Source: Candidatus Aenigmatarchaeota archaeon
GTDB taxonomy: Archaea > Aenigmatarchaeota > Aenigmatarchaeia > QMZP01
Length of the DNA stretch: 57,683 nt
Assembly: GCA_015520105.1 (NCBI GenBank)
Contig: WAQT01000059.1
Location: forward strand, 1-57,683
Direction of reading: 5' to 3'
Positions 8,876 through 16,880 of the stretch are shown here, piece by piece. A program made the translations under genes and the position numbers. The notes beneath the pieces were generated by a model, which had not been told where the DNA came from, made no database searches, and worked only from the letters and a program-made list of their open reading frames with translations. Every line of letters begins with the position of its first letter. The first letter of the stretch is position 1.

Positions 8876-9364
8876 GTGATGTTCATGTCAGTATGCGTTG
8901 CTGCTCTTGTGGTGCTGGCTTTCCTGGGCATATTCTCCGCGAAGTACAGGAGATGGGCAAGGGAGGCTTTCGATTGCGTTACGAGAAGGCTCACGCTCAG
9001 GCCATGCAGGACAGGCTTTAACACCAAGGTCAAGGCAAAGATAACCTCAAAGCTTATGAAGAGGCATCCCGGGATTGCGAGGTTCACGCTGAGGCATTTC
9101 GAGGCAATATCATGGGCGTTCACTGCATTGCTTTTTGTCTCGCTTTTGCTTACAATAACAAGCGCGTTCAATCTTGCAGTCTACGGGACGTGCGACCCTC
9201 AGAATCCGGACCAATGCGTGTTCAATCCGCAAAACTATAAGATAGAGTGCCCTGACAACTGCACTCCATGCACATGCGCTAACGAAACGCTGTGCGAAAA
9301 AGGAATTGCTCCTCCCTGCCCGGAATGCGAGGGAGGGCTTGAAAGGAATGTGATGAGAGGGTAG
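8876..9364 (+). CDS. Small membrane protein with Cys-rich C-terminal tail
   Basis: About 160 residues with two hydrophobic helices, at ~5-22 and ~82-105, separated by a basic segment. The tail after the second helix carries nine Cys in pairs (CDPQNPDQC, CPDNCTPCTC, CEKG, CPEC) and probably lies outside, where it could be disulfide-bonded or bind metal. Start codons are ambiguous (GTG 8876, ATG 8879 or 8885). The family is not recognised. The tail resembles stalks of other secreted Cys-rich proteins only in general character. Confidence 0.6.
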   Translation: MMFMSVCVAALVVLAFLGIFSAKYRRWAREAFDCVTRRLTLRPCRTGFNTKVKAKITSKLMKRHPGIARFTLRHFEAISWAFTALLFVSLLLTITSAFNLAVYGTCDPQNPDQCVFNPQNYKIECPDNCTPCTCANETLCEKGIAPPCPECEGGLERNVMRG

Positions 9365-9478
9365 TCAGGCCCACTCGTCCTCATCTTCTTCATCAAAATC
9401 AGGCTCTTCGTCCTCTTCATCAAAGTCCTCATCGTCTTCCTCATCAAGCTTTGTTATCCATTCCTCTTCGCGAAGCAC
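9365..9478 (-). CDS. 37-residue highly acidic microprotein, GTG start with strong Shine-Dalgarno
   Basis: The minus strand has AAGGAGGT (GGAGGT complement at 9485-9490), a 6-base spacer, a GTG start and a 37-codon ORF ending at the TGA at 9365. After MLREEEWITKL nearly every residue is Asp or Glu, with scattered Phe and Trp, ending in EDEWA. The ideal SD, clean stop and biased composition argue that it is translated. The acidic Phe/Trp-dotted chain could act as a nucleic-acid mimic or an anchor for a partner, but no family is recognised. It lies between hypA and the small membrane protein gene. Confidence 0.55.
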   Translation of the reverse strand: MLREEEWITKLDEEDDEDFDEEDEEPDFDEEDEDEWA

Positions 9479-9579
9479 GGAGACACCTCCTTGATTGATG
9501 CTTTTGTATATTCCGGTTGGCTTAAAAAGGTATCGGATTTTCATTGACCATCTCTGGAATATGACATCACGAATAGATT

Positions 9580-9912
9580 TTATCTCTCGGTCGCGACCGG
9601 TTCTACAACGAGTTCGTTGCCCTTTGTTATGTCAGCTACCTTTCCGCACAGCGGGCATCTCGCGAAGTGGACGTGGTCAGGAAGCCGCACGGTTCCTGAG
9701 AAGCCGCACGCGCATGAAACCTCGACAGGCACGCTCACTATTTCTATAGCCATTCCCTCTGCTTCAGTTCCTCTCAGATGCTCCATAAGCATCTCCCTGA
9801 ACGTCTTTGGGTTTGCCCTCATCCTTCCGAGAGTTATCCTGACTCCGGGAGGTTTCGGATTTATCGAGAGCATGAGCGAGAGCGCCTCCCTTACAGAAGA
9901 GAACTCGTGCAT
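9580..9912 (-). CDS. hypA: HypA-like hydrogenase nickel chaperone
   Basis: A 110-residue protein starting MHEFSSVREAL, where Met1-His2-Glu is the HypA nickel-site signature. The C-terminal half has a zinc site, with CAC near residue 68 and CPLC near 88. The first pair is CXC rather than the usual CXXC. HypA delivers Ni to [NiFe]-hydrogenase precursors. It is divergent from the maturation protease gene at 9994, which supports a hydrogenase role. Confidence 0.85.
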   Translation of the reverse strand: MHEFSSVREALSLMLSINPKPPGVRITLGRMRANPKTFREMLMEHLRGTEAEGMAIEIVSVPVEVSCACGFSGTVRLPDHVHFARCPLCGKVADITKGNELVVEPVATER

Positions 9913-9993
9913 GCAAATAATTGCCGGGGATAATTAAAAAGTTGACATGTGCTACGAGCTTTATTAACCGGAAAGACAATTATTACCGGGAGA

Positions 9994-10443
9994 ATGGCCG
10001 AGAGGGTTGTGGTGTGCGGCATAGGCAACAGGCTCAGGGGAGACGATGCCACCGGGGTTGAGGCAGTGGAGTCCCTGATGAGAGAGGTCGAGGATGAGAA
10101 CGTTCTCTTCCTGTTATGCGAAAGTTCTCCCGAGAACTTCATTGGAAGCATAGAGAGGTTTGCTCCGGACAAGGTTGTGATAGTGGACGCGGTAGATTTT
10201 GGAAAAGCTCCTGGATACGTCTCGCATATCGACCTGCACACTGTAAGGGGCCTCAACCTCTCAACTCACAAGCTTCCTCTCACGCTGTTTCTTGATTACC
10301 TGCAGAAGAAGCGCAGCTTCGACACTGTGTTCATAGGAGTGCAGCCCAAAAGAACAGGTCTTGGCGAGCCCATGAGCATGGAATGCATGGAAAGCATGGA
10401 TTACCTGAAGGAGCTTATTCTGAAGGAGATAGGAAAGGCGTAG
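9994..10443 (+). CDS. Hydrogenase maturation protease (HycI/HyaD family)
   Basis: A 149-residue protein with VVCGIGNRLRGDDATGVEAV at the N terminus and VIVDAVDFG further on. These hold the acidic residues that sense Ni in the family. Such proteases trim the C terminus of the [NiFe] large subunit after metal insertion. The reading frame is open to 9949, but ATG 9994 fits the family start and a TATA-like CTTTATTAA at about 9958-9966. It converges with the ferredoxin gene two bases downstream and is divergent from hypA. Confidence 0.9.
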   Translation: MAERVVVCGIGNRLRGDDATGVEAVESLMREVEDENVLFLLCESSPENFIGSIERFAPDKVVIVDAVDFGKAPGYVSHIDLHTVRGLNLSTHKLPLTLFLDYLQKKRSFDTVFIGVQPKRTGLGEPMSMECMESMDYLKELILKEIGKA

Positions 10444-10444
10444 T

Positions 10445-10813
10445 TCATCTCCTTGCCGCAAAGCTTCCAGGCCTTCCTCTGTGCGTGCGGGTGAAAGCTT
10501 TTCTGTACGAGGCGAGCTCAAAAGCGGGAGTCATCTTTATCGCGTTCTTTCTTGCCATGTCCCTGCACACATCCTCGCACTGGCCGCAGAAGAGGCATTT
10601 TCCGAGGTCGTGTGTCCAGACCTTGTTCTTCACGTCAACCTCTATCGCGTCCGATGGGCAGTATCTGTCGCACAGCCCGCAGTACACGCACTTCTCCCTG
10701 GAGTGCTCGAGCTTTCCCCTCAGCCCCGGAGGCACTGAAGGCCTTTCCTTTGGATACCTCTGCGTGAAAGGTTTTCTGAAAAGAGTCCTGAGCGCTTCTT
10801 CCACGAGCTTCAT
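10445..10813 (-). CDS. Two-[4Fe-4S] ferredoxin subunit, Ech/Mbh/NuoI-like
   Basis: A 122-residue protein with two ferredoxin motifs, CVYCGLCDRYCPSDAI and CLFCGQCEDVCRDMA, and an N-terminal segment (PPGLRGKLEHSREKC) typical of the NuoI/EchF/MbhN electron-transfer subunit of membrane hydrogenases. The second motif has Arg in place of the usual Pro after the last Cys. No other subunit of such a complex lies in this window. It sits beside hypA and the maturation protease, so a role in a membrane-bound hydrogenase is likely. Confidence 0.82.
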   Translation of the reverse strand: MKLVEEALRTLFRKPFTQRYPKERPSVPPGLRGKLEHSREKCVYCGLCDRYCPSDAIEVDVKNKVWTHDLGKCLFCGQCEDVCRDMARKNAIKMTPAFELASYRKAFTRTHRGRPGSFAARR

Positions 10814-10856
10814 AACAATAATAGAAACTGACGGCTTAAATTACAATATCCGGCAT

Positions 10857-13040
10857 TTACTTCCTGAAGAGAAGAATGAACCTTATCGCGAGTATGATTA
10901 TTATAAGAAGAACTATCACAGCTATTGCGGTTATTCTGAGTCCCTTGTCAGGCGAGGTTTCCTCTCCGGAAGCTATTCCCGTTATTGGAGTTCCCTCTCC
11001 GCTCTCATTCCCTGTTTCAGTGGTTACGTTAAGCGTTACGTTGGTCTCATTCTTTTCCTCGCCTATGGTCACGACAGCCTCGTTCTCTCCTTCCTCTCCG
11101 GGAACGGTTACAGTGATTGGAAGCTCTCCTTCAGAATATTTCGAACCGGCAACAACGCTGAACCTGTACTCTCCGGGTTCTGTTCCAAAAGGCGGGGAAA
11201 CGTAAAGATAAACCTTTCCTTCCTCTCCTGTCTCAAGCTCAAGCGTCTGGGGTTCAAGATAGACCCACTCAGGAGCCCCGGAAAGGGATACCGAAAGAGA
11301 CTGCGGAAGCTTTCCCGTGTTCTTTACTGTTATTGCTTTTCCTGTAGCCTCTCCTGTCCTTATTGTCCCGTTCCCGTCTGAAAGCAGGACGGAGTAGCAC
11401 TCCTCTTTCGGAAGGACGTTAAGGCTTGCTGCCCTGCTGATATTCACGCCGTTCTGGGAAGAGATTGTTATTTGAAGAGCGTAGATGCCGGGTTCTTCAT
11501 ACACCACAGGTATAACAACAGGAACGCTTCCAGACTGCCCGGAACCGAGAAACATGCTCTCCGAACCGATGCCGTAATCAACCGTGAATACATCCGCTAT
11601 GCTTCCGGTGTTGTTCACGAAAACAGAATAGTTCGCGTTCTCTCCTGCGCATGCATACACTGATTCAGGCCTCACCTCCGCTTCCGCGGAATAGCATCTC
11701 TCGCTCACAAGCGTCATCTCTTCGGTGCGGGTGTTTACGCCGTCTGTTGCCGTGAGCGTTATTCTTGTCCTTCCCTCCTCTGCCGGGCTGACCACCTTTA
11801 CGTGAACCTCCTTTGTCTCTCCCGGAGAGAGTGTTATCTCGTCTTGGTCAAGCTCGCCGAATGTTGTTGAGAGCGATATCGTGTTCTCAACCTTTCCCGT
11901 GTTTTTTATCTGCACAGTGAACTGATCCGAGAAGAGACCGGAACATACGGTCTTCTCAATGTCTATCTGAGCTATCTCGAATGATTTGCACTGTTCCGCG
12001 ATGACTGTGGAGGAGAGGGTTGCCTCGTTGCCGTGCCCCGGAGTTATCTTCACATCGAAACCAGACACCCCGGCCGCTTCAGGCGAGGCCGCAAGCTTTA
12101 TTTCCCTTTCTTCAGAAGGAAGAAGCGTTACGCTCCTGTTCGAGACGCTCACCCACTCGGGAGTTGATAGTGTGTAGATGTCAGGGAAAATGCCCGTGTT
12201 CCTGAGAAAGAGTGTGAAACCAGCGCTCTCTCCGGAACATATCCTGCTCTCCTCTGGCTCAAGCGAGGCGTTGAAGTTGTAGCAGTCTTTTAGTTCAAGG
12301 GAGACTGTTGAGCTGTCCTTCACGTAGGAGAATCTCTGGTCTTCTGGAGTTGCTGCGAAGGTTATTGAGAGCGTTCCGGGAGACGTTCTTGGAGGGTTTG
12401 CGGTTGCGGTGACGGTCTTGGTCTCTCCGGGCGAGAGCGTGACCGTGTCCTCCGGGAAACTTACCCAGTCGGCATCGGATGAGATAACGAACGTCTCATC
12501 CCATTTTCCGTTATTTGTCACATTTAGCTCGTATTCTGCGCCTTTCTCTGTTTCGAGGCAGAGGTCTGACGAAGACGGGTTTGCAGAGAGTTTGACTGCC
12601 CTGCACTGCATCACCTCCACCTGAATCTCAGAGGAGGAGATATCTCCAGTGACTGTGGATTTTGCTGTGACAGTGGCCGTATATATTCCTGGCGCGGCAT
12701 CATAAGGCACAGTGAGCCAGAAGGGCTCGATCTTCCTGGACTCTCCTGAAGCAAGGGTTATCTCAGGAACGATGAATCCGGAATTCTCGAACCAGTCGAG
12801 GGAAAGAAGGAACGTGTCTGTATTCTCTCCGTTATTGGTGACCACAACATTGAGTTCATCGGATGTTATCACGCTGTCCGGGCAGGCAGAGACAGAGGCC
12901 GAAGGAAGCTGGTTGCTGAAGACGCTGAGTTCTACGTTCGAGAGCGCATAAGCAGAATGCGGGAAGTACGCAATTGCGAGAAGCGTCGGGAGCAGAATGC
13001 CAACAACCTGCACAAGACTTCCTTTTCTTTGCGCGACCAT
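10857..13040 (-). CDS. Secreted/anchored surface protein with tandem Ig-like (NEW3/CARDB) repeats
   Basis: A 727-residue protein with an N-terminal signal-like helix (~9-33), then about six repeats of ~100 residues. Each repeat has a Cys near its boundary and motifs such as NNTG, SPGETKEV and PPGTYxVxV-like strands. A C-terminal hydrophobic anchor (~700-724) is followed by RK. The repeat style matches the NPCBM-associated NEW3 / CARDB families of archaeal surface proteins. A minus-strand TATA-like TTTAAAAG lies near 13083-13090. The function is likely cell-surface structure or adhesion. Confidence 0.8.
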   Translation of the reverse strand: MVAQRKGSLVQVVGILLPTLLAIAYFPHSAYALSNVELSVFSNQLPSASVSACPDSVITSDELNVVVTNNGENTDTFLLSLDWFENSGFIVPEITLASGESRKIEPFWLTVPYDAAPGIYTATVTAKSTVTGDISSSEIQVEVMQCRAVKLSANPSSSDLCLETEKGAEYELNVTNNGKWDETFVISSDADWVSFPEDTVTLSPGETKTVTATANPPRTSPGTLSITFAATPEDQRFSYVKDSSTVSLELKDCYNFNASLEPEESRICSGESAGFTLFLRNTGIFPDIYTLSTPEWVSVSNRSVTLLPSEEREIKLAASPEAAGVSGFDVKITPGHGNEATLSSTVIAEQCKSFEIAQIDIEKTVCSGLFSDQFTVQIKNTGKVENTISLSTTFGELDQDEITLSPGETKEVHVKVVSPAEEGRTRITLTATDGVNTRTEEMTLVSERCYSAEAEVRPESVYACAGENANYSVFVNNTGSIADVFTVDYGIGSESMFLGSGQSGSVPVVIPVVYEEPGIYALQITISSQNGVNISRAASLNVLPKEECYSVLLSDGNGTIRTGEATGKAITVKNTGKLPQSLSVSLSGAPEWVYLEPQTLELETGEEGKVYLYVSPPFGTEPGEYRFSVVAGSKYSEGELPITVTVPGEEGENEAVVTIGEEKNETNVTLNVTTETGNESGEGTPITGIASGEETSPDKGLRITAIAVIVLLIIIILAIRFILLFRK

Positions 13041-13109
13041 AGCATAAAATAGGCAATTAATTTTTTAAGCGTATAAGCAAAAAGCTTTTAAATCTTACAC
13101 GGTCACGAA

Positions 13110-13628
13110 TCAGGACTCGGACAGGAGTTTCTCTATCACTGCCCTGAACTCTGCGGCCTCAAGGTCAAGCCTTCCTTGCTTCTCATAGCCGTTGCCTATT
13201 CTGTAGTATTTGCATCCGAACACGAACGTTGGTATGCTTCCGCGGGGATTGAATCTCGTGTACACCGCCATGTCTTCAGCTGGTATTACTCCTTCGGTTC
13301 CGATTGTGAGCGTGTCGTCCTTTGTGTCAAGTTCCCAGTGATGCGCAACTATCTTTCCCTCGCTGACGTATTCGCTGACAACGCTGTCAAACGTTGATTT
13401 AATCCATCTGCAATGCGGGCACCATGTGGTGGAGAAGAGGTATATGACCGGCTTGCCGTCCTCTGTGCATGCCTCTCCGTCAAAATATCTGAATGTCTTT
13501 ATTTCTCCAACTGTCCTGTCTCCCTGGCCAGCGTCCGATGCGAACTGCCCAGTGAGAGCGAACGAGCCGAGAAAGAGTATGAGTGCCGCGAGAGCGACCA
13601 TGAGGTACTTTCCTGATATTCCCGGCAT
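13110..13628 (-). CDS. Membrane-anchored thioredoxin-like protein (CPHC)
   Basis: A 172-residue protein with a hydrophobic N-terminal signal/anchor (~9-27) and a thioredoxin fold carrying STTWCPHCRWIK. The cis-Pro is in RGSIPTFVFG. CPHC is the active site of DsbA-type oxidases, so this is probably an extracytoplasmic disulfide-exchange protein. The many Cys-bearing secreted proteins nearby are plausible substrates. A further Cys pair (GEAC, FGCKYY) may be structural. Confidence 0.88.
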   Translation of the reverse strand: MPGISGKYLMVALAALILFLGSFALTGQFASDAGQGDRTVGEIKTFRYFDGEACTEDGKPVIYLFSTTWCPHCRWIKSTFDSVVSEYVSEGKIVAHHWELDTKDDTLTIGTEGVIPAEDMAVYTRFNPRGSIPTFVFGCKYYRIGNGYEKQGRLDLEAAEFRAVIEKLLSES

Positions 13629-13688
13629 GCTATCTGTGGGAGATAAGATAATAATACTTATAAAACTTGGCTTTGTGGTTTTGTCCCG

Positions 13689-14390
13689 CTAATTCAGAAT
13701 GCGTATCCATTCCCTGGCAATTCTTCTTGCCTCCTCCGCACTTATGCCGAACCTCTCGTAAAGCGGCGGAGGTATTCCTATATCCACCACATAAATCCTG
13801 CCTGAGAGCTTCCTGCCGTCGTTTCTGAGGAGGCCGGATTTCGGGAAGCCCAGAGTCGCAGTGGCCGACGCCTTTATGCATGGTTTCATCGCCTTTCCTG
13901 TAGTTGGGTCGAGCCCCGATGGAATATCTACTGAAAGTATATGCCCGTGCGCGTTTGCAAGCTCTATAATGGAAGACACGGGTTTCCTCGGATTTCCGGA
14001 AACACCGTAGCCGAGGAGAGAGTCTATCACAAGGTCGGCGTCCTTTAACTCTTCCTTAATGCTTTCATTGAAGATAAGAACCGGAACTCCTATTCTTTCA
14101 AGAACGCTTTTCTGTCTACGGATAATGACGCTTTCCGGCAGTTTGGAGAGAACAGCTTTCACGGAATATCCCATGTTCGAGAGGTATCTCGCGGTAACGA
14201 GACCGTCGCCTCCGTTGTTTCCTGTTCCGGCGAGAACCAGAACCCTTGCGTCTGCGCGACTGAGAAGCATCGATGCGACACGCGCCACGCCCGAACCCGC
14301 TGACTCCATCATCTGCAGGGTATCCACTCCTATCTCTTCTGACATTACCCTGTCTATCTCCCTCATCTCTCCCGCAGTGAGCGCTTTCAT
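13689..14390 (-). CDS. nnrE: NAD(P)H-hydrate epimerase (YjeF N-terminal domain)
   Basis: A 233-residue protein with the YjeF_N hallmarks LTAGEMREIDR, a GTGNNGGDGLVTARYL loop, ADLVIDSLLGYGVSG and SVDIPSGLDPTTG. It epimerises damaged NAD(P)HX so that a dehydratase can repair it. Many prokaryotes fuse this domain to the NnrD dehydratase; here only the epimerase is present and the ORF ends normally. Confidence 0.93.
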   Translation of the reverse strand: MKALTAGEMREIDRVMSEEIGVDTLQMMESAGSGVARVASMLLSRADARVLVLAGTGNNGGDGLVTARYLSNMGYSVKAVLSKLPESVIIRRQKSVLERIGVPVLIFNESIKEELKDADLVIDSLLGYGVSGNPRKPVSSIIELANAHGHILSVDIPSGLDPTTGKAMKPCIKASATATLGFPKSGLLRNDGRKLSGRIYVVDIGIPPPLYERFGISAEEARRIAREWIRILN

Positions 14391-14405
14391 GCAGCCTTGA
14401 CCGAG

Positions 14406-14648
14406 TTACTCTTTTATTCCCAGAAGGCCCTTTATCCTTTCCACGTCGAACCCGACCACTATGTTTCCGTCTATGTCCAGAACAGGAACACCCATCTGGC
14501 CGGATTTCTCTATCATCTCCTGCGCTCTTGCATGGTCAGCAGAGACGTCCACATCCTCGAACTCCACTCCGTGCTCCTTGAGGAACTGCTTCGCCCTGAA
14601 GCACCAGGGGCAGGTGGGAGTGGAATACACTATTACCTTGTGCGCCAT
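14406..14648 (-). CDS. Glutaredoxin-like thiol redox protein (CPWC)
   Basis: An 80-residue thioredoxin fold with STPTCPWCFRAKQFL near the N terminus, the cis-Pro in MGVPVLDIDG and the GFDVERIKGLLG end. This matches NrdH/Grx-like small redoxins. It is probably cytoplasmic, as it has no signal peptide. It lies just downstream of an unrelated receiver-like gene and before nnrE on the same strand. Confidence 0.92.
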   Translation of the reverse strand: MAHKVIVYSTPTCPWCFRAKQFLKEHGVEFEDVDVSADHARAQEMIEKSGQMGVPVLDIDGNIVVGFDVERIKGLLGIKE

Positions 14649-14724
14649 GATTTCACCAAGAATGATTGAAGAGGTGATATAAATATCTTTTCAGGACTCG
14701 AGTGCTGTTCTGAGTTGCTGGATG

Positions 14725-15123
14725 TTAAAACCGGTTCCTGGTTTCGTACAGTGACACCAGTTCGTGAAGGAGACTGCAGGGGTCGGTTCTTCCCTTGATA
14801 AAGAAAGGGGACGAGTATTCCTTTGCTATTTCCCTGATAAGAGGGTTTCCAGAATAGAACACTATACTGGATTCAGGATATTTGTTCTTTATAATTCTGG
14901 CAGCATCGCCGGCAAGCAGCTCTGCCGGGTATCCTTCTTCCCTCGGGAAGTTGCCATCAAGGATAAAGAGGCATGGTTCTTTATATAACGAGTCCAGATT
15001 CTCCTCCAGCTCTCTCAATGTCTTCAAGTTCTTATAATCAACATTCTCCTTATCGCATTTAATGGACATTATAAATGATATAATATTGTCATCCTCGAGG
15101 TGTATGATGGCCGGGTTTTCCAT
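14725..15123 (-). CDS. Stand-alone response-regulator receiver-like domain
   Basis: A 132-residue protein with the receiver layout: an acidic pair E10-D11-D12 after strand 1, a candidate phospho-acceptor D56 in LFILDGNFP, Ser91 in VFYSGN and Lys110 in FFIKG. These match the acidic pocket, Asp, Thr/Ser and Lys of CheY-like domains. No histidine kinase or output domain is adjacent. It may act as a signalling adaptor or be a degenerate receiver. Confidence 0.72.
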   Translation of the reverse strand: MENPAIIHLEDDNIISFIMSIKCDKENVDYKNLKTLRELEENLDSLYKEPCLFILDGNFPREEGYPAELLAGDAARIIKNKYPESSIVFYSGNPLIREIAKEYSSPFFIKGRTDPCSLLHELVSLYETRNRF

Positions 15124-15174
15124 GAGAATGGATTGCAGTTTAGTTTTTTAAGCGTTTGCTATCATGCGCAGACG

Positions 15175-15519
15175 CTATACCGCCCTTATAAAGTTGCATG
15201 ACGGGTCAACCTCTATGAAATGGGTTGCGTTCCTCCCGTAGGCCGGGCATTGGTTTTCGGGCTTGTTGTCCACAGGCTGCCTTGGATTATGCGCGACATC
15301 GCACACCCAGCCCGGTATTATCTCGTTCGAGATGCATGGCCCGGTGGAGAGGTCCTTCCCGTTCTGGAGTTCGACAGCGCACATCAGGACGCATGCGTTC
15401 GCAGCCCTCTGGGCGTCCGAGATTCTGGGGGTGAATATTGCAGGATACACTATGTAGTAGAAAGAGAGGAAGGTGGCAATGAAAACGGCTGCTACAGCGA
15501 GAGCGAACTTTGAGTCCAT
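15175..15519 (-). CDS. Small secreted or anchored Cys-containing protein
   Basis: From the chosen ATG (MDSKFALAVAAVF) the protein has 114 residues: one N-terminal hydrophobic helix and an outer domain with five or six Cys (CVLMC, GPC, WVC, NQC, SC). The frame continues upstream to 15567, but the ATG at 15519 puts the hydrophobic helix right at the N terminus. The family is not recognised. It is divergent from the RPA gene. Confidence 0.6.
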   Translation of the reverse strand: MDSKFALAVAAVFIATFLSFYYIVYPAIFTPRISDAQRAANACVLMCAVELQNGKDLSTGPCISNEIIPGWVCDVAHNPRQPVDNKPENQCPAYGRNATHFIEVDPSCNFIRAV

Positions 15520-15625
15520 AGCATTATTTTGCGTCAGGGGGTTAAAAACATATTTGCACGCATGCAAGAATCCGCTAACCTATAAAAACACTGCCTCCAT
15601 ATTTATTCAGTTCATGGGGGATTGC

Positions 15626-16699
15626 ATGTTCTCTGTCGAGGAAATAGTGAAAAAGATTCGCGAGCACTCTGAGGCAAGCGAAGAAGAGATAAGGAAGCTT
15701 ATAGCCGAGAAACAGGAGGAGCTTTCCGGTCTCGTGTCTGAGGAGGGAGCCGCCTATATAGTGGCGAGAGAGTTGGGAGTGAACCTTCTGAAGGAGACAA
15801 AAAGGCAGCTCAAAATAAAGAATCTCGTTCCCGGCCTCAGGTCAGTCGAGCTTGTCGCAAGGGTTGTTAGGATACAGGAGCCGAGGGAATTCGAAAGGAA
15901 CGGGAAACAGGGGAAGGTGGTGAATATAGTTCTTGGCGATGAGACAGGCACGGTCAGGCTTTCCCTCTGGAACGATGAGTGCGAGATTGCGGAAAGGATT
16001 AATGAAGGCGGGAGTGTAAGGATATTCCGGGCGTACACAAAGGAGGACAGCATGGGGAATCCGGAGCTGAGAATTGGGAGAGGAAGCATAGAAAAGATTG
16101 ACCAGGTTGTGAACCTTCCTCCGCCGGAAAGCATAGAAGAGAGGTTCGGAAAGCCTGTCAGGAGGGAGATAGCGGAATTCGGAGAGGGGCAGTTCAACGA
16201 GACAAGGGCCGCTCTTGTGCAGGCGTTCAACAGGAATCCGTTTTATGAGGTGTGCCCGGTGTGCGGCTCAAGGGTTAAGGAGAATGAAGGAAAATGGAGA
16301 TGCGAGGAGCATGGAGAGGTCACACCGGAAAAGAATCTGGTGCTTTCGGGCGTGATAGATGACGGGACCGGAAACATAAGGGCAGTGATGTTCAGGAGCG
16401 CTGCCGAGAAGGTGTTTGGAAAAGACGTAAACGAGATAGAGGACGCATTAAGAGGGAAGGGAGAGGATTTCCAGCTTTCCTCCATAGTGGAGGGTCTCGG
16501 AAGGGAGTTTATATTCAGGGGAAGGGTAAAAAGGAACTCTTACAGCGGGAATCTCGAATTCGTGGTGAACGAGGTCGAGGATGTCGACGCCAAGAGGGAA
16601 GCGGAGAATTTAATTCAAAAGATTGAAAGTATGGATGGTGAAGGAAAGGGCGAACATCGGAACATAGGAACAGCGGAATCGTCCTCCCGGCAGGTTTAA
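15626..16699 (+). CDS. rpa: Replication protein A, single-stranded DNA-binding (OB folds and zinc finger)
   Basis: About 357 residues from ATG 15626, which has GGGGGAT just upstream; ATG 15614 is the alternative. An N-terminal helical segment is followed by an OB fold (KNLVPGLRSVELVARVVR ... GDETGTVRLSLW), then a zinc-finger domain (CPVCGSRV ... WRCEEHGE) inside a second OB fold (VLSGVIDDGTGNIRAVMF). Archaeal RPAs with this order bind ssDNA in replication and repair. It is followed by a tiny ORF and radA, a natural recombination grouping. Confidence 0.92.
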   Translation: MFSVEEIVKKIREHSEASEEEIRKLIAEKQEELSGLVSEEGAAYIVARELGVNLLKETKRQLKIKNLVPGLRSVELVARVVRIQEPREFERNGKQGKVVNIVLGDETGTVRLSLWNDECEIAERINEGGSVRIFRAYTKEDSMGNPELRIGRGSIEKIDQVVNLPPPESIEERFGKPVRREIAEFGEGQFNETRAALVQAFNRNPFYEVCPVCGSRVKENEGKWRCEEHGEVTPEKNLVLSGVIDDGTGNIRAVMFRSAAEKVFGKDVNEIEDALRGKGEDFQLSSIVEGLGREFIFRGRVKRNSYSGNLEFVVNEVEDVDAKREAENLIQKIESMDGEGKGEHRNIGTAESSSRQV

Positions 16700-16727
16700 A
16701 TATAGCCAGGAAGAAGCATAAGTATAG

Positions 16728-16880
16728 ATGGACTGGAACGCTCAATCAAGGGAGAAGATTCAGAGAAGGGTTGAGCTTCACATCCAGAGGATACAGGAAA
16801 GGTTTGAGCACGTGTTTGGAGAAAAACAGACGGGAATCAAGGATTTTATGTTCAGCAGGAGGAGAATAAATGTCAGATGA
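16728..16880 (+). CDS. 50-residue basic/acidic helical microprotein overlapping radA
   Basis: An ATG at 16728 opens a 50-codon ORF (starts MDWNAQSREKIQRRVELH, ends in FSRRRINVR) whose TGA at 16878 overlaps the radA start by 11 bp. It is rich in Arg, Glu and Gln with heptad-like spacing. The position between rpa and radA with an overlapping stop/start suggests translational coupling. The family is not recognised; it could be spurious. Confidence 0.45.
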   Translation: MDWNAQSREKIQRRVELHIQRIQERFEHVFGEKQTGIKDFMFSRRRINVR

